From positions 1-52,343 of the forward strand of contig JABDLF010000018.1 in NCBI GenBank assembly GCA_013003115.1: a DNA stretch of 52,343 bases. The letters are read 5' to 3'. Origin of the DNA: Gammaproteobacteria bacterium. GTDB taxonomy: Bacteria; Pseudomonadota; Gammaproteobacteria; Steroidobacterales; JABDLF01. The notes beneath the pieces are model-generated. The model saw nothing but the letters and a program-made list of their open reading frames with translations, did not search any database and was not told the origin of the DNA. This document shows positions 7,531 to 16,050 of the stretch, in pieces. Positions within the stretch are counted from its first letter, which is position 1. Each line of letters opens with the position of its first letter. A program made the translations under genes and the position numbers.

Positions 7531-9197
7531 CATGATGCATGGTTGTGGTAAGTCGCGTCATAGCGCAAATCGCGAATGAATTCCCGGATGTCGACGGGCC
7601 TGTCCACCTGAGCGAGGCCGTTGTCCCACGCCAGCTTCGCGACTTCGACGGCGATATCCAGCGATACCTCACCGATCTTGTCGAACGGCGGATAGGTGCG
7701 ACCGTGCGCAATGTCATCCTCATCGACCAGGCTCGCAACCGTTTTCGCCGCTATGAAAAACATTTCCTCGGTCACGTGCTTCGACTTGCTGGCCACTACG
7801 CCCAGACCAACACCTGGAAAAATATAGGCGTTATTGCCCTGCCCCGGGATGAATGTCTTGTGTTTGTATTTCACCGGCGCAAAGGGACTGCCGCTGGCGA
7901 ATACCGCACGACCATCTGTGTACCGATAAGCCTCTTCGGCGGTGCATTCGGCCTTGGACGTGGGATTGGAAAGTGCGAACACGATGGGGCGTTCGTTTAC
8001 TTCCGCCATGGCCCGCAGGACCTCCTTTGAAAAGGAACCCGGCTGCCCGGAAGCGCCCATGATGGTCGTCGGTTTTAGCGCTTTTACGGCCTCGCAAAAA
8101 TCTTTAATTTCAGCGTGGGGGTGTGCATAGCGGGCCTTGTGTGCGGTCAGCTTTTCGCGGCCGGCAACAATAAGCCCGGTCGAGTCCATGAACCAGCTGT
8201 GCTGACGGGCTTCCTCTTTGCTAACGCCCTCTTCCATGATAAGCGCTGTCAGCATATCGCCGATGCCCATGGAGGCGGCGCCCGCCCCCAGAAACAGGAA
8301 TCGCTGGTCACTGAGTTTCTGGCCCGTGATTTTCAGCGATGACAGTATTCCGGACATGGCGACACTGCCGGTGCCCTGGATGTCGTCATTAAATACACAA
8401 AACCTGTCCCGATATCGCTTCAGCAGGGGAAACGCGTTGGGATTGGCAAAGTCCTCGAACTGAATGAGCACGCCAGGATAGGCTTCGCTGGCGGCCACCA
8501 TGAACTCCTCCACCATGTCGTCGTATTCCTTCCCACGCAGGCGCGGTTTTTTGTGGCCAAGATAAAGTGGCGCGTTGAGTAGCTCCTGGTTTTCCGTCCC
8601 GACATCCAGCATCACCGGCAGGCAGTGCTTGGCCGGCACTCCGGCGCAGGCCGTGTACAGCTGCAGCTTACCCACCGGGATACCCATGCCATTTGCACCA
8701 AGGTCGCCCAGGCCAAGGATGCGCTCGCCATCGGTTACCACGATGATGCGTATGTCCTTGTGCGGCCAGTTATTAAATATTTCCGGCATGTGGCCGCGAT
8801 CACGGGCAGAAATATATACGCCGTGGGGCCGCCGGAAAATGTAACCATACTCCTGACACGCCTGCCCAACGGTTGGCGTGTACAGGATAGGAAGCATTTC
8901 CTCCAGGTTGTCCATTACAACCTTGTAAAAAAGCTGCTCGCTGCGATCCATGAGGTCATTCATTAATACATAGCGATCGAGGTCGCTGCGCGCGTTGCGG
9001 AAATGCCGAAGTATGCGCTCCGCCTGCTGTTGCTGGGTCAGCACCCCTGGTGGCAAAAGGCCGCGCAGTCCGAGCGCATCGCGCTCCGCCTTGGTGAAAG
9101 CGGTTCCCTTGTTGTGCGCCGGATTGCGCAGCAAGTCCATGCCGCGTATGCCGTTACCCACGGACTGAGCGCCATCCTTATTGTTCTTATTCGACAT
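7530..9197 (-). CDS. maeA: NAD-dependent malic enzyme
   Basis: A 555-residue cytosolic enzyme, near E. coli MaeA (565). It converts L-malate to pyruvate and CO2 with reduction of NAD(P)+. Visible signatures: the N-terminal malic domain with the catalytic Tyr (YTPTVGQACQEYGY, Tyr about 106), the catalytic Lys (IPVGKLQLYTACAGV, Lys about 177), the metal-site strand FCVFNDDIQGTG, and the Rossmann motif FLGAGAASMGIGDML. The start is supported by GAAGGAG 10 bases upstream. It stands alone, with 171 bases to the start of the upstream YceI region's EF-hand gene. NAD preference is assigned from similarity to the SfcA/MaeA type, not from a diagnostic residue. Confidence 0.95.
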   Translation of the reverse strand: MSNKNNKDGAQSVGNGIRGMDLLRNPAHNKGTAFTKAERDALGLRGLLPPGVLTQQQQAERILRHFRNARSDLDRYVLMNDLMDRSEQLFYKVVMDNLEEMLPILYTPTVGQACQEYGYIFRRPHGVYISARDRGHMPEIFNNWPHKDIRIIVVTDGERILGLGDLGANGMGIPVGKLQLYTACAGVPAKHCLPVMLDVGTENQELLNAPLYLGHKKPRLRGKEYDDMVEEFMVAASEAYPGVLIQFEDFANPNAFPLLKRYRDRFCVFNDDIQGTGSVAMSGILSSLKITGQKLSDQRFLFLGAGAASMGIGDMLTALIMEEGVSKEEARQHSWFMDSTGLIVAGREKLTAHKARYAHPHAEIKDFCEAVKALKPTTIMGASGQPGSFSKEVLRAMAEVNERPIVFALSNPTSKAECTAEEAYRYTDGRAVFASGSPFAPVKYKHKTFIPGQGNNAYIFPGVGLGVVASKSKHVTEEMFFIAAKTVASLVDEDDIAHGRTYPPFDKIGEVSLDIAVEVAKLAWDNGLAQVDRPVDIREFIRDLRYDATYHNHAS

Positions 9198-9368
9198 ACT
9201 CTGCTCACTCCTTCTATTTTACGATTCGGACGCTGTCCTCACCCTGCGATTGTATCTCTTTGCAAGAGGGAGGGTGCACCAGGAGATGCAATGCCCGATG
9301 CGGCGGGCATGAAATTTTCAGCGGTGCCTGGTTGATGCACAAGTGTCGCCAGCCGCATTGATTTCTCA

Positions 9369-9605
9369 CTAGCGGTCTTCCCACCAGTTTACAAACTCGT
9401 CAAACTCGATAACGCCGCTGCGGCTCGTGTCAATTTCCAGGAAACCGATTTCGATTTCTTCATCGCTGGCCTCGGGCGTGAGTCGCCGGATGAAATTATA
9501 AAATTCGTCGAGATCGATCCGACCGTCCTTGTCCAGATCACAGATTTCAAACTCCGAACGGATCTCGGCCAGTTCTTCGGGATCAAGCTTTTGCATATCT
9601 GTCAT
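9369..9605 (-). CDS. Small EF-hand calcium-binding protein
   Basis: A 78-residue protein made almost wholly of two EF-hands. Loop 1 is canonical (DLDKDGRIDLDE, residues 23-34). Loop 2 (DTSRSGVIEFDE, residues 59-70) also keeps Asp, Ser, Ser, Gly and the terminal Glu. The start at 9605 is chosen because GAGGG lies 9 bases upstream; a longer frame to 9644 lacks such support. With no signal peptide it should be cytosolic, so it may be a calcium sensor or buffer. It lies on the malic enzyme strand but upstream of that gene with 171 bases between, so it may or may not share a promoter. Confidence 0.85.
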   Translation of the reverse strand: MTDMQKLDPEELAEIRSEFEICDLDKDGRIDLDEFYNFIRRLTPEASDEEIEIGFLEIDTSRSGVIEFDEFVNWWEDR

Positions 9606-9662
9606 GGCAGTGCCCTCGTTTCCACTGATCCGATTATGCGCCACACCTTGAGCATGGCGCAG

Positions 9663-10256
9663 TCAGTCAATACGGGTAAGTTGCAGACTGAAGTGTACTT
9701 CAACAGTATGGCTGATCCATTTTTCGTCAGCCCAGTCGCCAAGGCCAATACCAAAATCAAGGCGGTTGAATTCGGCGTGACCTCGCAAAATATATTGATT
9801 CCTTTGCTCTTCGGCCGGCACAAAAGTAAACGCAAGGACAACAGGCAGCCGCCTGCCGTTCAGCGACAGTTGTCCGTCAGCACGAAATTTATTGCCACCG
9901 AGATCCGCAAATGAGACCGCCTCATAAACCGCCAACCGCTCTGCTTTGACATCGAAGAATTCGGCTCCCCGGAGGATCTCATCTCGGTCCTCGTAGTCGG
10001 TTTCCACCGAGGCGAGGTCGATCCCGACCTGGAACCGGCTCTCTTCCAGCGCGTCGGGTGAAAATTGAATCAGCGCCTCGAACTGCTCGAACCGCCCTTC
10101 GAACGGCGCGCCCGCCTGGACGGCAACGAAGGTAATGCTGCGTGGCTTGATCGTTTGCCATGCCTGTGCCTCAGCGGCTGCAGTTGTCGGGAGAGCCGCA
10201 GCAAAGATTATCTGCAAACCGAGAACCGTAAATATCCTGTCCGGATAACTTATCAC
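9663..10256 (-). CDS. yceI: YceI-family periplasmic protein
   Basis: A 197-residue protein with a signal peptide (hydrophobic core about residues 8-25, cleavage near TTAAAEA). The rest matches the YceI lipocalin-like fold: SITFVAVQAGAPFEGRFEQF, the VETDYEDRDEIL and GAEFFDVKAERLAVYEA blocks, and GHAEFNRLDFGIG. YceI proteins bind polyisoprenoid or similar amphiphiles in the periplasm. The GTG start overlaps the stop of the cytochrome b561 gene (GTGA), giving the same arrangement as E. coli yceJ-yceI. The cytochrome's role toward YceI is unknown. Confidence 0.9.
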   Translation of the reverse strand: MISYPDRIFTVLGLQIIFAAALPTTAAAEAQAWQTIKPRSITFVAVQAGAPFEGRFEQFEALIQFSPDALEESRFQVGIDLASVETDYEDRDEILRGAEFFDVKAERLAVYEAVSFADLGGNKFRADGQLSLNGRRLPVVLAFTFVPAEEQRNQYILRGHAEFNRLDFGIGLGDWADEKWISHTVEVHFSLQLTRID

Positions 10257-10894
10257 TTCCGAAGCCCCGGCCAGCCGGGCAGCATGCGCCGCAGAACGTC
10301 GTCCTTGAAATAAAAATGGTGCACAAGCGCCGCTGCCGCGTGCAGGGTCACGACGACAATCAGAAATCGCGTGAGCAGTTGGTGTAGTTCGCTCAGGCGT
10401 TCAAAGTTTTCCTTGTCAGGCATTACCAGATCCGGGACGGTAAACCAGCCCCACCAGCTTACCGGGCTGTTCGCATAGGACGAAGCAAGCCAGCCTGTGA
10501 TTGGAAGCGCCAGCAAGAGTCCGTAGAGCGCCACGTGAGTCGTGCGACCAAGGCCCTGCAAAGCACGATGCAGTCCGGGTGGTGAACCTGGCGACTTGTT
10601 TGCCAGTCGCCAGAGGAGCCGAAGAAGTGCCAATCCGAGAATGGTCATGCCAAGAGACTTGTGCCGGCTCATAAGCACCAGTTTGTCGAATCCCAGTGGC
10701 AGATCCTCGGCGATTCGCCCCATCTGGTACTGAACAATGATCAGCACCACGATCAGCCAGTGAAAAGCCTGGGATACTATGCCGTAGCGCTCGGCGGTGT
10801 TTTTTAGTTTCCTGATGGCAATCAGCTCCTGACAATCCTGAGACAAGCACCGCGTTTTGCGCCAATATACCTGTATGTGCCGAAACCGAGTCAA
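10253..10894 (-). CDS. Cytochrome b561 family protein
   Basis: Up to 213 residues with four membrane helices. Heme-ligand candidates are His in SQAFHWLIV, HKSLGMTILGL and the C-terminal LHQLL and LHAAAALVHHF segments, as in the bacterial di-heme cytochrome b561 family. The real start is uncertain: the first in-frame ATG (10894) lies inside the 5' end of the divergent lipoprotein gene, and the family homology begins only near RKLKNTAERYG. A non-AUG start around 10810-10830, preceded by CAGGAG, is possible. It is coupled to the downstream yceI gene by a 4-bp overlap. Confidence 0.88.
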   Translation of the reverse strand: MTRFRHIQVYWRKTRCLSQDCQELIAIRKLKNTAERYGIVSQAFHWLIVVLIIVQYQMGRIAEDLPLGFDKLVLMSRHKSLGMTILGLALLRLLWRLANKSPGSPPGLHRALQGLGRTTHVALYGLLLALPITGWLASSYANSPVSWWGWFTVPDLVMPDKENFERLSELHQLLTRFLIVVVTLHAAAALVHHFYFKDDVLRRMLPGWPGLRK

Positions 10895-10898
10895 ATTT

Positions 10899-11624
10899 AT
10901 GAGTCAGCTGCTGCGCTCATCCACGGTCATGGCGGCGCTGGGCATTGTCACGGTGCTCTCGCTGGTGTCCTGCGCCCAGGCACCACCCACTCAGGAACCG
11001 CCACTACCCGCGGCGGCCAAGGCGAGCCCGACGCCGCCAGCCGGCGACCACACGCTGTTTGAAATCAACGAGCCTGAAAGCCTCCTGCTGATCAAGGTGA
11101 TGCGAAGCGGGCCACTTTCCCGTTTTGGACACAACCACATTATTGGCGGGCCGGTCATCGGCGGGCGCGTGTGGCTGGCAGAAAAGCTTGCAGATTCGCG
11201 GGTGGAACTCACCATTCGCCTGCTGGATATGCAGGTGGACGAACCGCAGTGGCGCCTTGAGGCGGGCGAAGACTTCACAAGCGTACCCAGCGACGAGGAC
11301 ATAGCCGGAACGCGTGCCAACATGATGAGCCCGAAAGTCCTTGATACTGACAACTTTCCGGTCGCAACTGCCGAGGTCTCTGGCATTCTCGGGGCAGCGC
11401 CAGACTTCAGCGTGCTGGCCCGAATAACTTTAAAAGGCAACACCCGATCACTGCCCATTCCTGTGCATTTCGAGCGACAGGAAAATCGCTTCGTTGCCAC
11501 AGGGACTTTCGGCCTGACCCAGTCCGATTTCGCTATTGAGCCCTTTTCGGTACTGCTTGGCGCAATAAGCGTGCAGGACGAAGTACAGGTTCAATACACG
11601 ATTGTTGCCTCGGCCAGCCCTTAA
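10899..11624 (+). CDS. YceI-like lipoprotein
   Basis: A 241-residue protein with a lipoprotein signal (lipobox LVSC at about residues 22-25) and a Pro/Ala-rich linker, then a YceI-like beta domain: SRFGHNHIIGGPVIGG, DIAGTRANMMSPKVLDTDNF and GTFGLTQSDFAIEPF. The start at 10899 is chosen because the signal peptide then begins directly (MSQLLRSS); a frame extension to 10857 would add 14 polar residues. It is divergent from the cytochrome b561/yceI pair and differs clearly in sequence from that YceI. It is probably anchored at the membrane and binds a lipid-like ligand. An MFS gene follows after 16 bases. Confidence 0.85.
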   Translation: MSQLLRSSTVMAALGIVTVLSLVSCAQAPPTQEPPLPAAAKASPTPPAGDHTLFEINEPESLLLIKVMRSGPLSRFGHNHIIGGPVIGGRVWLAEKLADSRVELTIRLLDMQVDEPQWRLEAGEDFTSVPSDEDIAGTRANMMSPKVLDTDNFPVATAEVSGILGAAPDFSVLARITLKGNTRSLPIPVHFERQENRFVATGTFGLTQSDFAIEPFSVLLGAISVQDEVQVQYTIVASASP

Positions 11625-11640
11625 TTATCCGACCAGGCTG

Positions 11641-12828
11641 ATGCGCGCGTTCCTGCCACGCACGGTAGTCATTCTCGGTCTCGCATCGTTGCTGAACGAT
11701 ATGGCGAGCGAAATGATCACGCCCCTGCTACCTCTGTTTCTGGTCATAACGCTGGGCAGCGGGCCGGCCGTTGTTGGCATAGTCGAAGGCATCGCGGAGG
11801 CCACGGCCAGCCTGCTCAAACTCATATCGGGCTGGCTCGCTGACCGGGGGTGGAATGCCAAAGGGCTGGTGGTCGGTGGCTACGGTATTTCTAATATCTC
11901 GCGTCCGCTCATCGCACTGGCCTTCGGCTGGTGGCTGGTCCTGACGCTGCGCTTTCTCGATCGCCTCGGCAAAGGCCTGCGCACCGCACCGCGCGACGCG
12001 TTGATTGCCCATGCCGCACGACCCGGCCAGCTTGGCCGTTCCTTCGGGTTTCACAGGGCGATGGATCACGCCGGCGCCGTGATCGGACCACTGATCGCGT
12101 TCTACCTTCTATCCCGGGGCGTGCCTTTGCGGGACATGTTCTGGTACTCGGCCGTACCGGGTGCGGTGGTCGTGCTGTTGCTCATCTTCGCACTTCCCGC
12201 GCAGCAGCGACCTGAACCCGGGATTCGAACCAGGCTGCAATGGTCGGCGCTCGATGCCAGGCTCAAGGGCATGGTCCTCGCGTCGGGAGGCTTAGCCCTC
12301 GCCACAACGCCCGAGGTGTTCCTGGTGCTGTGGGCCCAGTCACGCGGCCTCGATATCGCTGCAATCCCCCTGGTCTGGGCAGCGGCCAGCCTGATGAAGA
12401 TGCTGCTGGTGATGCCCGCCGGTAGCCTGTCCGACAAGCTCGGCCGCCTGCCGGTAGTCATATTCGGGTGGTCGGCCCGTATCGCGCTGCTCGTCGCACT
12501 GGCATTTGCCGGCAGCCAACCCTCGCTGGTGTGGGTTCTTTTCCTTGCTTATGCAGGGTCGCTTGCTTTTACGGAGCCAGCCGAGCGTTCCCTGATCGGT
12601 GATTCTGCCCCAACCGAGCACCGGGCAACGCTGTTTGGAATTTATCACCTGGTAGTCGGCCTGTTCGCCCTGCCGGGTGCCGTTTTATTTGGGCTTGTCT
12701 GGCAGTTCGCGAATCAGCGCACAGCTTTTTTGATGGCAGCCACCCTCACCCTGCTGGCCTCTGCCGCGCTCGTCTGGATGACCCGAAGGGCTGGAAAAGG
12801 GCCCGGTCCGTCAGCAACGGCTACGTAG
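11641..12828 (+). CDS. Major facilitator superfamily transporter
   Basis: A 395-residue inner-membrane protein with about 12 hydrophobic helices. The N-terminal half shows LASLLNDMASEMITPLLP and the loop 2-3 signature GWLADRGWNAKG; the second half repeats it as GSLSDKLGRLPVV. The type resembles the COG family that includes NreB-like exporters; the substrate cannot be told. The start at 11641 (MRAFLPRT) is preferred because it lies just before the first helix; a longer frame begins inside the preceding lipoprotein gene. The 3' end overlaps the convergent NTF2-like gene by 18 bp. Confidence 0.87.
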   Translation: MRAFLPRTVVILGLASLLNDMASEMITPLLPLFLVITLGSGPAVVGIVEGIAEATASLLKLISGWLADRGWNAKGLVVGGYGISNISRPLIALAFGWWLVLTLRFLDRLGKGLRTAPRDALIAHAARPGQLGRSFGFHRAMDHAGAVIGPLIAFYLLSRGVPLRDMFWYSAVPGAVVVLLLIFALPAQQRPEPGIRTRLQWSALDARLKGMVLASGGLALATTPEVFLVLWAQSRGLDIAAIPLVWAAASLMKMLLVMPAGSLSDKLGRLPVVIFGWSARIALLVALAFAGSQPSLVWVLFLAYAGSLAFTEPAERSLIGDSAPTEHRATLFGIYHLVVGLFALPGAVLFGLVWQFANQRTAFLMAATLTLLASAALVWMTRRAGKGPGPSATAT

Positions 12829-13257
12829 CGTGGATTCCTCGCTGCTGATGCGCCACCCTGTGTCAGTTTTCTCGAACCCCAGCGTTTTTTCAACCACGTC
12901 ACACCACGTATTCGAGCGGTATGACTGCAGGAAAATCGCCCGCGCCACGCCAGAATCGTCAAGGTTGAACTGAACAAGCATCGGGCCAAGGTCAACCCGG
13001 ATATCCCCGCGGCCTTCGATTCTTCTGCTGCGTTCCTGGCGCCACTTTTCGTGCGACTCGTAGGGCCCCTTGAATCCAGCCACATAGTAAGCAGCGTATT
13101 CGGAGAACTTGCCCGCACGCCACGCCGCCGCCCAATCCCTGACGAGCTGGCGCACCAACGCGCCATCCGCACCTGCCTCCTCAGTGGCTATGGCCGCAGA
13201 AATACTGCCGAATACGAGCAAAACCAGTATCGCTGTCGCGGGTATTAATCTACGCAT
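12811..13257 (-). CDS. Exported NTF2/SnoaL-like protein
   Basis: A 148-residue protein with a signal peptide (MRRLIPATAILVLLVFGSI, cleavage near AIATEE). The mature part shows the NTF2-like pattern VRDWAAAWRAGKFSEYAAYY followed by GPYESHEKWRQERSRR and strands, much like the C-terminal domain found on some periplasmic L,D-transpeptidase and TPR proteins. Function is unknown; such domains often bind ligands. The start at ATG 13257 is chosen over a TTG at 13293 because it places the signal peptide correctly. Confidence 0.78.
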   Translation of the reverse strand: MRRLIPATAILVLLVFGSISAAIATEEAGADGALVRQLVRDWAAAWRAGKFSEYAAYYVAGFKGPYESHEKWRQERSRRIEGRGDIRVDLGPMLVQFNLDDSGVARAIFLQSYRSNTWCDVVEKTLGFEKTDTGWRISSEESTLRSRC

Positions 13258-13400
13258 ACATCGAATATCCGCTAAAAGCGGCCGCCTGATCAAGTTTTCG
13301 CTTCAGGGCCGCCTTTGCTGACGGGGACCGCGCCGCCAGTGTAATCTCTGCCATGCAGGATTATTGAGTGTCTGAACATGCAATCTAAAAGTGGGGTGTT

Positions 13401-14264
13401 ATGAAAAAGTTATTTGCTGTATTCGGGTTGTGCGTCGTGCTGCTGCCCGCGTGTGCTAATTCAAACGGCGGCATGTCCGCCGAGCCAGTTGTCAGCAGGA
13501 TAGAAAGCGCCATGGTCGGCGCACACCGCAAACCCGGAAATGTTACCCGGGATCGTTATCGCCATCCGCAGGAAACGCTCATGTTTTTCGGCCTGAAGCC
13601 GGACATGACGGTCGTGGAAATATGGCCGGGCGGCGGCTGGTATGCAGAGATTCTTGCACCCGTCCTGCGCGGCAGCGGCAAATACTACGCCGCAGGCTAC
13701 GACGCCGATAATCCTGACCAACCCGCCTATCGCGCCCGCACCCAGCGCGCCTTCGAAGACAAGCTCGCCGCTCATCCGGAGATTTATGACGAAGTCATCG
13801 TTTCAAAGCTGTCGCTGCCGGACTATCGCGAAATAGCGCCGGCGGGCAGCGCAGACCTGGTCCTGACCTTCAGGAATACGCACTCGTTCATGCGCGCAGG
13901 GCAAGCCGCGGACATGTTCGACGCCTTTTACGCTGCCCTGAAGCCGGGAGGCAGCCTCGGGGTGGTGCAACATCGCGCCCGGCCAGGCACCTCGCTGGAG
14001 GACATGAAGCGCACGGGCTACGTGACCGAGGAACAGGTGATTCTGCTCGCAAAGGATGCGGGGTTTGTGCTCACCGGGCGCTCGGAGGTGAACGCCAACC
14101 CCCTGGATACGGCCGATCACCCCGAAGGCGTGTGGACGCTGCCGCCCTCCCTGAGAATGGGGGAGACCGACCGCGATCGTTATATGGCTATCGGTGAAAG
14201 TGACCGCATGACGCTGCGATTCATCAAACCTGGTCCCGGAGGTGTGCCCAACGTGCCCGAATAG
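13401..14264 (+). CDS. Exported class I SAM-dependent methyltransferase-like lipoprotein
   Basis: A 287-residue protein whose first 18 residues form a lipoprotein-type signal (lipobox LPAC, Cys18), followed by a Rossmann methyltransferase fold. Motif I is VVEIWPGGGWYAEIL (about residues 71-85), with Trp in place of the usual Gly before PGGG; a later LKPGGSLGVVQH matches post-motif III/strand 5. The family (COG4798-like) is regularly predicted to be secreted, which is odd since SAM is cytosolic; activity in the periplasm is unproved. GGGGTG lies just before the ATG. It is monocistronic, with a hairpin downstream. Confidence 0.87.
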   Translation: MKKLFAVFGLCVVLLPACANSNGGMSAEPVVSRIESAMVGAHRKPGNVTRDRYRHPQETLMFFGLKPDMTVVEIWPGGGWYAEILAPVLRGSGKYYAAGYDADNPDQPAYRARTQRAFEDKLAAHPEIYDEVIVSKLSLPDYREIAPAGSADLVLTFRNTHSFMRAGQAADMFDAFYAALKPGGSLGVVQHRARPGTSLEDMKRTGYVTEEQVILLAKDAGFVLTGRSEVNANPLDTADHPEGVWTLPPSLRMGETDRDRYMAIGESDRMTLRFIKPGPGGVPNVPE

Positions 14265-14277
14265 CCTTTACTCACCC

Positions 14278-14306
14278 GCCATTCCGCTCTTGCCGGGCGG
14301 AATGGC
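14278..14306 (+). terminator. Strong hairpin after the methyltransferase gene
   Basis: GCCATTCCGC and GCGGAATGGC form a perfect 10-bp stem with a 9-base loop, 14 bases after the stop codon. No clear U-run follows (TCCTCCCTG), so termination may be partial or the hairpin may protect the mRNA end. Confidence 0.5.
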
Positions 14307-14477
14307 TCCTCCCTGCTGTCCTGAAAATAAGCATGCAAGCTCTGGGACATCTACTATAGTTAGCGAACATCCGGCGTTTTAGGAATGATGTCGTGGAGCG
14401 CCTGCGGGTTCTCGCGCGCTAGAAGAACAAGTCAAAAACGCCCGGATTACAAATTAACAACTCATGAGGGACAAAAA

Positions 14478-15248
14478 ATGACAAGCAGAAAGTATTTGGC
14501 AAGCCTGTTAGTGCTCGCATTAATGGGGCTTTTTACCAATGCGATAGCGCACGAGGGCATCGGCGGGCACCTGGCCCGTATGTGGGAAGTCACGCCCATG
14601 GCGGATAAGAGCAAGGAATTTAATGAGGCCTTCAAGAAGCACATCGAGTGGCGCAAGGAAAACAAGGACCCCTGGGGATGGAGCGTTTACTACGCCACGA
14701 CGGGCAAGGGAATCAACTCAGTCTATGTACGTTCGGTCGGCCATCACTGGGCAGATTTCGACGCCTATCGCGACAGCGAGTTTTCCAAGAAGGCCAGTGA
14801 ACACTGGAATGAGAACGTCGACCCCTACGTGAAATATTACGACTCGTCCATCGACGAGACCGACAACGATCTCCACTACTGGCCCGAGGGCTCCAACTAC
14901 CGCTATTTTTGGGTAACCAGCTTTTATCTGAAGCCCGGCCACGGCGGCAAGGCGCGCCAGGCGGTCGTAGCGGTCACCAAGGAGCTCGAAGCGGCCGGTC
15001 GCGAATCTCCCAATGTCTGGCTGTGGGATCAGACCGGCAAACACGCTCCGGTATTCAGCATCGTCGTCGCGCGTGACGACTGGGCCGGCTTCGACTGGCC
15101 GGATAAAGGCGTACGCACGACTTTGGTAGAGCGCGTTGGCGAGAAGAAGGCAGATGCGATGATGGCGGACTTTTTTGAGCATGTCGCTCACCAGGAAAGC
15201 CAGATTTACGCGCGTGACATGGATATGTCTTACGAGGCTGCAAACTAA
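14478..15248 (+). CDS. Secreted protein with two similar halves, function unknown
   Basis: A 256-residue protein with a clear signal peptide (cleavage near TNAIAHEG). The start is fixed by GAGGG seven bases before ATG 14478. I do not recognise a named family. The mature part looks like a duplication: the first half has LARMWEVTPMADKSKEF, a Trp-rich WGWSVYY strand and HHWADFDAY; the second has FWVTSFYLKPGHGGKA, VWLWDQTGKHAPV and RDDWAGFDW. The pattern fits tandem ferredoxin-like (Dabb/NIPSNAP-like) domains, which is inference. It is followed by a strong terminator. Confidence 0.8.
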   Translation: MTSRKYLASLLVLALMGLFTNAIAHEGIGGHLARMWEVTPMADKSKEFNEAFKKHIEWRKENKDPWGWSVYYATTGKGINSVYVRSVGHHWADFDAYRDSEFSKKASEHWNENVDPYVKYYDSSIDETDNDLHYWPEGSNYRYFWVTSFYLKPGHGGKARQAVVAVTKELEAAGRESPNVWLWDQTGKHAPVFSIVVARDDWAGFDWPDKGVRTTLVERVGEKKADAMMADFFEHVAHQESQIYARDMDMSYEAAN

Positions 15249-15269
15249 CAACGGATTCTTGATGCAGCG

Positions 15270-15299
15270 AAGGCCCGCCAGATGGCGGGCCTTTTTATT
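15270..15299 (+). terminator. Rho-independent terminator
   Basis: AGGCCCGCC and GGCGGGCCT form a 9-bp GC-rich stem with a 4-base loop, followed by CTTTTTATTT, 22 bases after the stop of the secreted-protein gene. This is a textbook intrinsic terminator. Confidence 0.92.
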
Positions 15300-15315
15300 T
15301 GCCGGCAAAGTTTCG

Positions 15316-15729
15316 CTACCACATACCGATTACGGCACCCATAACGGTAAAAAGCACTACGTTGTAGCCCGCATTGACGAGCCACAGTTTGAAACTGCGC
15401 CGCTCGAACAGGTAGTTGGTGGCGAACGACGTCGACACCCAGCCGATTCCAACAATCAGTCCCCAGTGAATGCCGTAGATCAGACTCTTATGGTCGCCAA
15501 TGACAACGGCCAGCAATGTGGCTGCAACAAAGGTCATCGCAAAAGCGCCGCCGTATATTTTTCCGGGGTGACCCTGCTGTGCCTGTTCTTCGGTCAATCC
15601 TGCACCGTCGAGCCAGGCCTTATAGAACAGCACCGGCGAATACCACAGCCCGCCAATGACAAATGCGAGAACGGTTGCCACCAGCACCGCAAGAAAATTT
15701 ACGTCAGAAAATATTGCCGAAAAACTCAT
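15316..15729 (-). CDS. DUF1761 small membrane protein
   Basis: A 137-residue protein with four hydrophobic segments. It matches DUF1761: the first helix ends in GGLWYSPVLFYKAWLDG, then a short polar loop with GHPGKIYGGAF, and a later HWGLIVGIGWVSTSFATNYL. The family is of unknown function and sits in the cytoplasmic membrane. It stands alone, facing the preceding terminator. Confidence 0.88.
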   Translation of the reverse strand: MSFSAIFSDVNFLAVLVATVLAFVIGGLWYSPVLFYKAWLDGAGLTEEQAQQGHPGKIYGGAFAMTFVAATLLAVVIGDHKSLIYGIHWGLIVGIGWVSTSFATNYLFERRSFKLWLVNAGYNVVLFTVMGAVIGMW

Positions 15730-15853
15730 AAGACAATCCCCTTATTTTTGTTCTGAATGCCGACACCGCGCCGGGACATGCCCCTTTAGTCTAGACCATT
15801 TGTCGGTAACCGGAGACCGACGCGCCGACCGTAAAGTAACTGGATTGACTGGA

Positions 15854-15871
15854 TTCCCGCCTGCGCGGGAA
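15854..15871. repeat. REP-like palindrome
   Basis: TTCCCGC-CTGC-GCGGGAA is a perfect 7-bp stem with a 4-base loop, preceded by GACTGGA and followed by CGACGG. This context is typical of interspersed REP-type palindromes in gammaproteobacteria. Only one copy lies in the window, so dispersion is not shown here. Confidence 0.7.
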
Positions 15872-16050
15872 CGACGGTAAAGGTGGGAACGACGGTGAAG
15901 GCAACAATGAACGTAAGCGCGGATCTGACGGCTCGGACAGTAGTGCCGGTAAAGGTTTAAATGGCGGTGAAGGTGGGAACGACGGTAAAGGCGGAAATGA
16001 CGATAAAGGCGGGAATGCCAATGAAGGCAACAACGACACAAGCGCAGATC
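15865..16050. repeat. Degenerate tandem repeat, 18-bp unit with 126-bp higher-order copy
   Basis: The unit is close to GGTGGGAACGACGGTAAA, seen several times in 15865-15905 and again in 15955-16030 with substitutions. A longer block starting GCAACAATGAACG at 15901 recurs, diverged, as GCAACAACGACAC at 16027, an offset of 126 bases or seven units; both are followed by AAGCGC(A/G)GATCTG. The tract begins inside the REP-like hairpin, suggesting it grew from that sequence. Confidence 0.75.
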
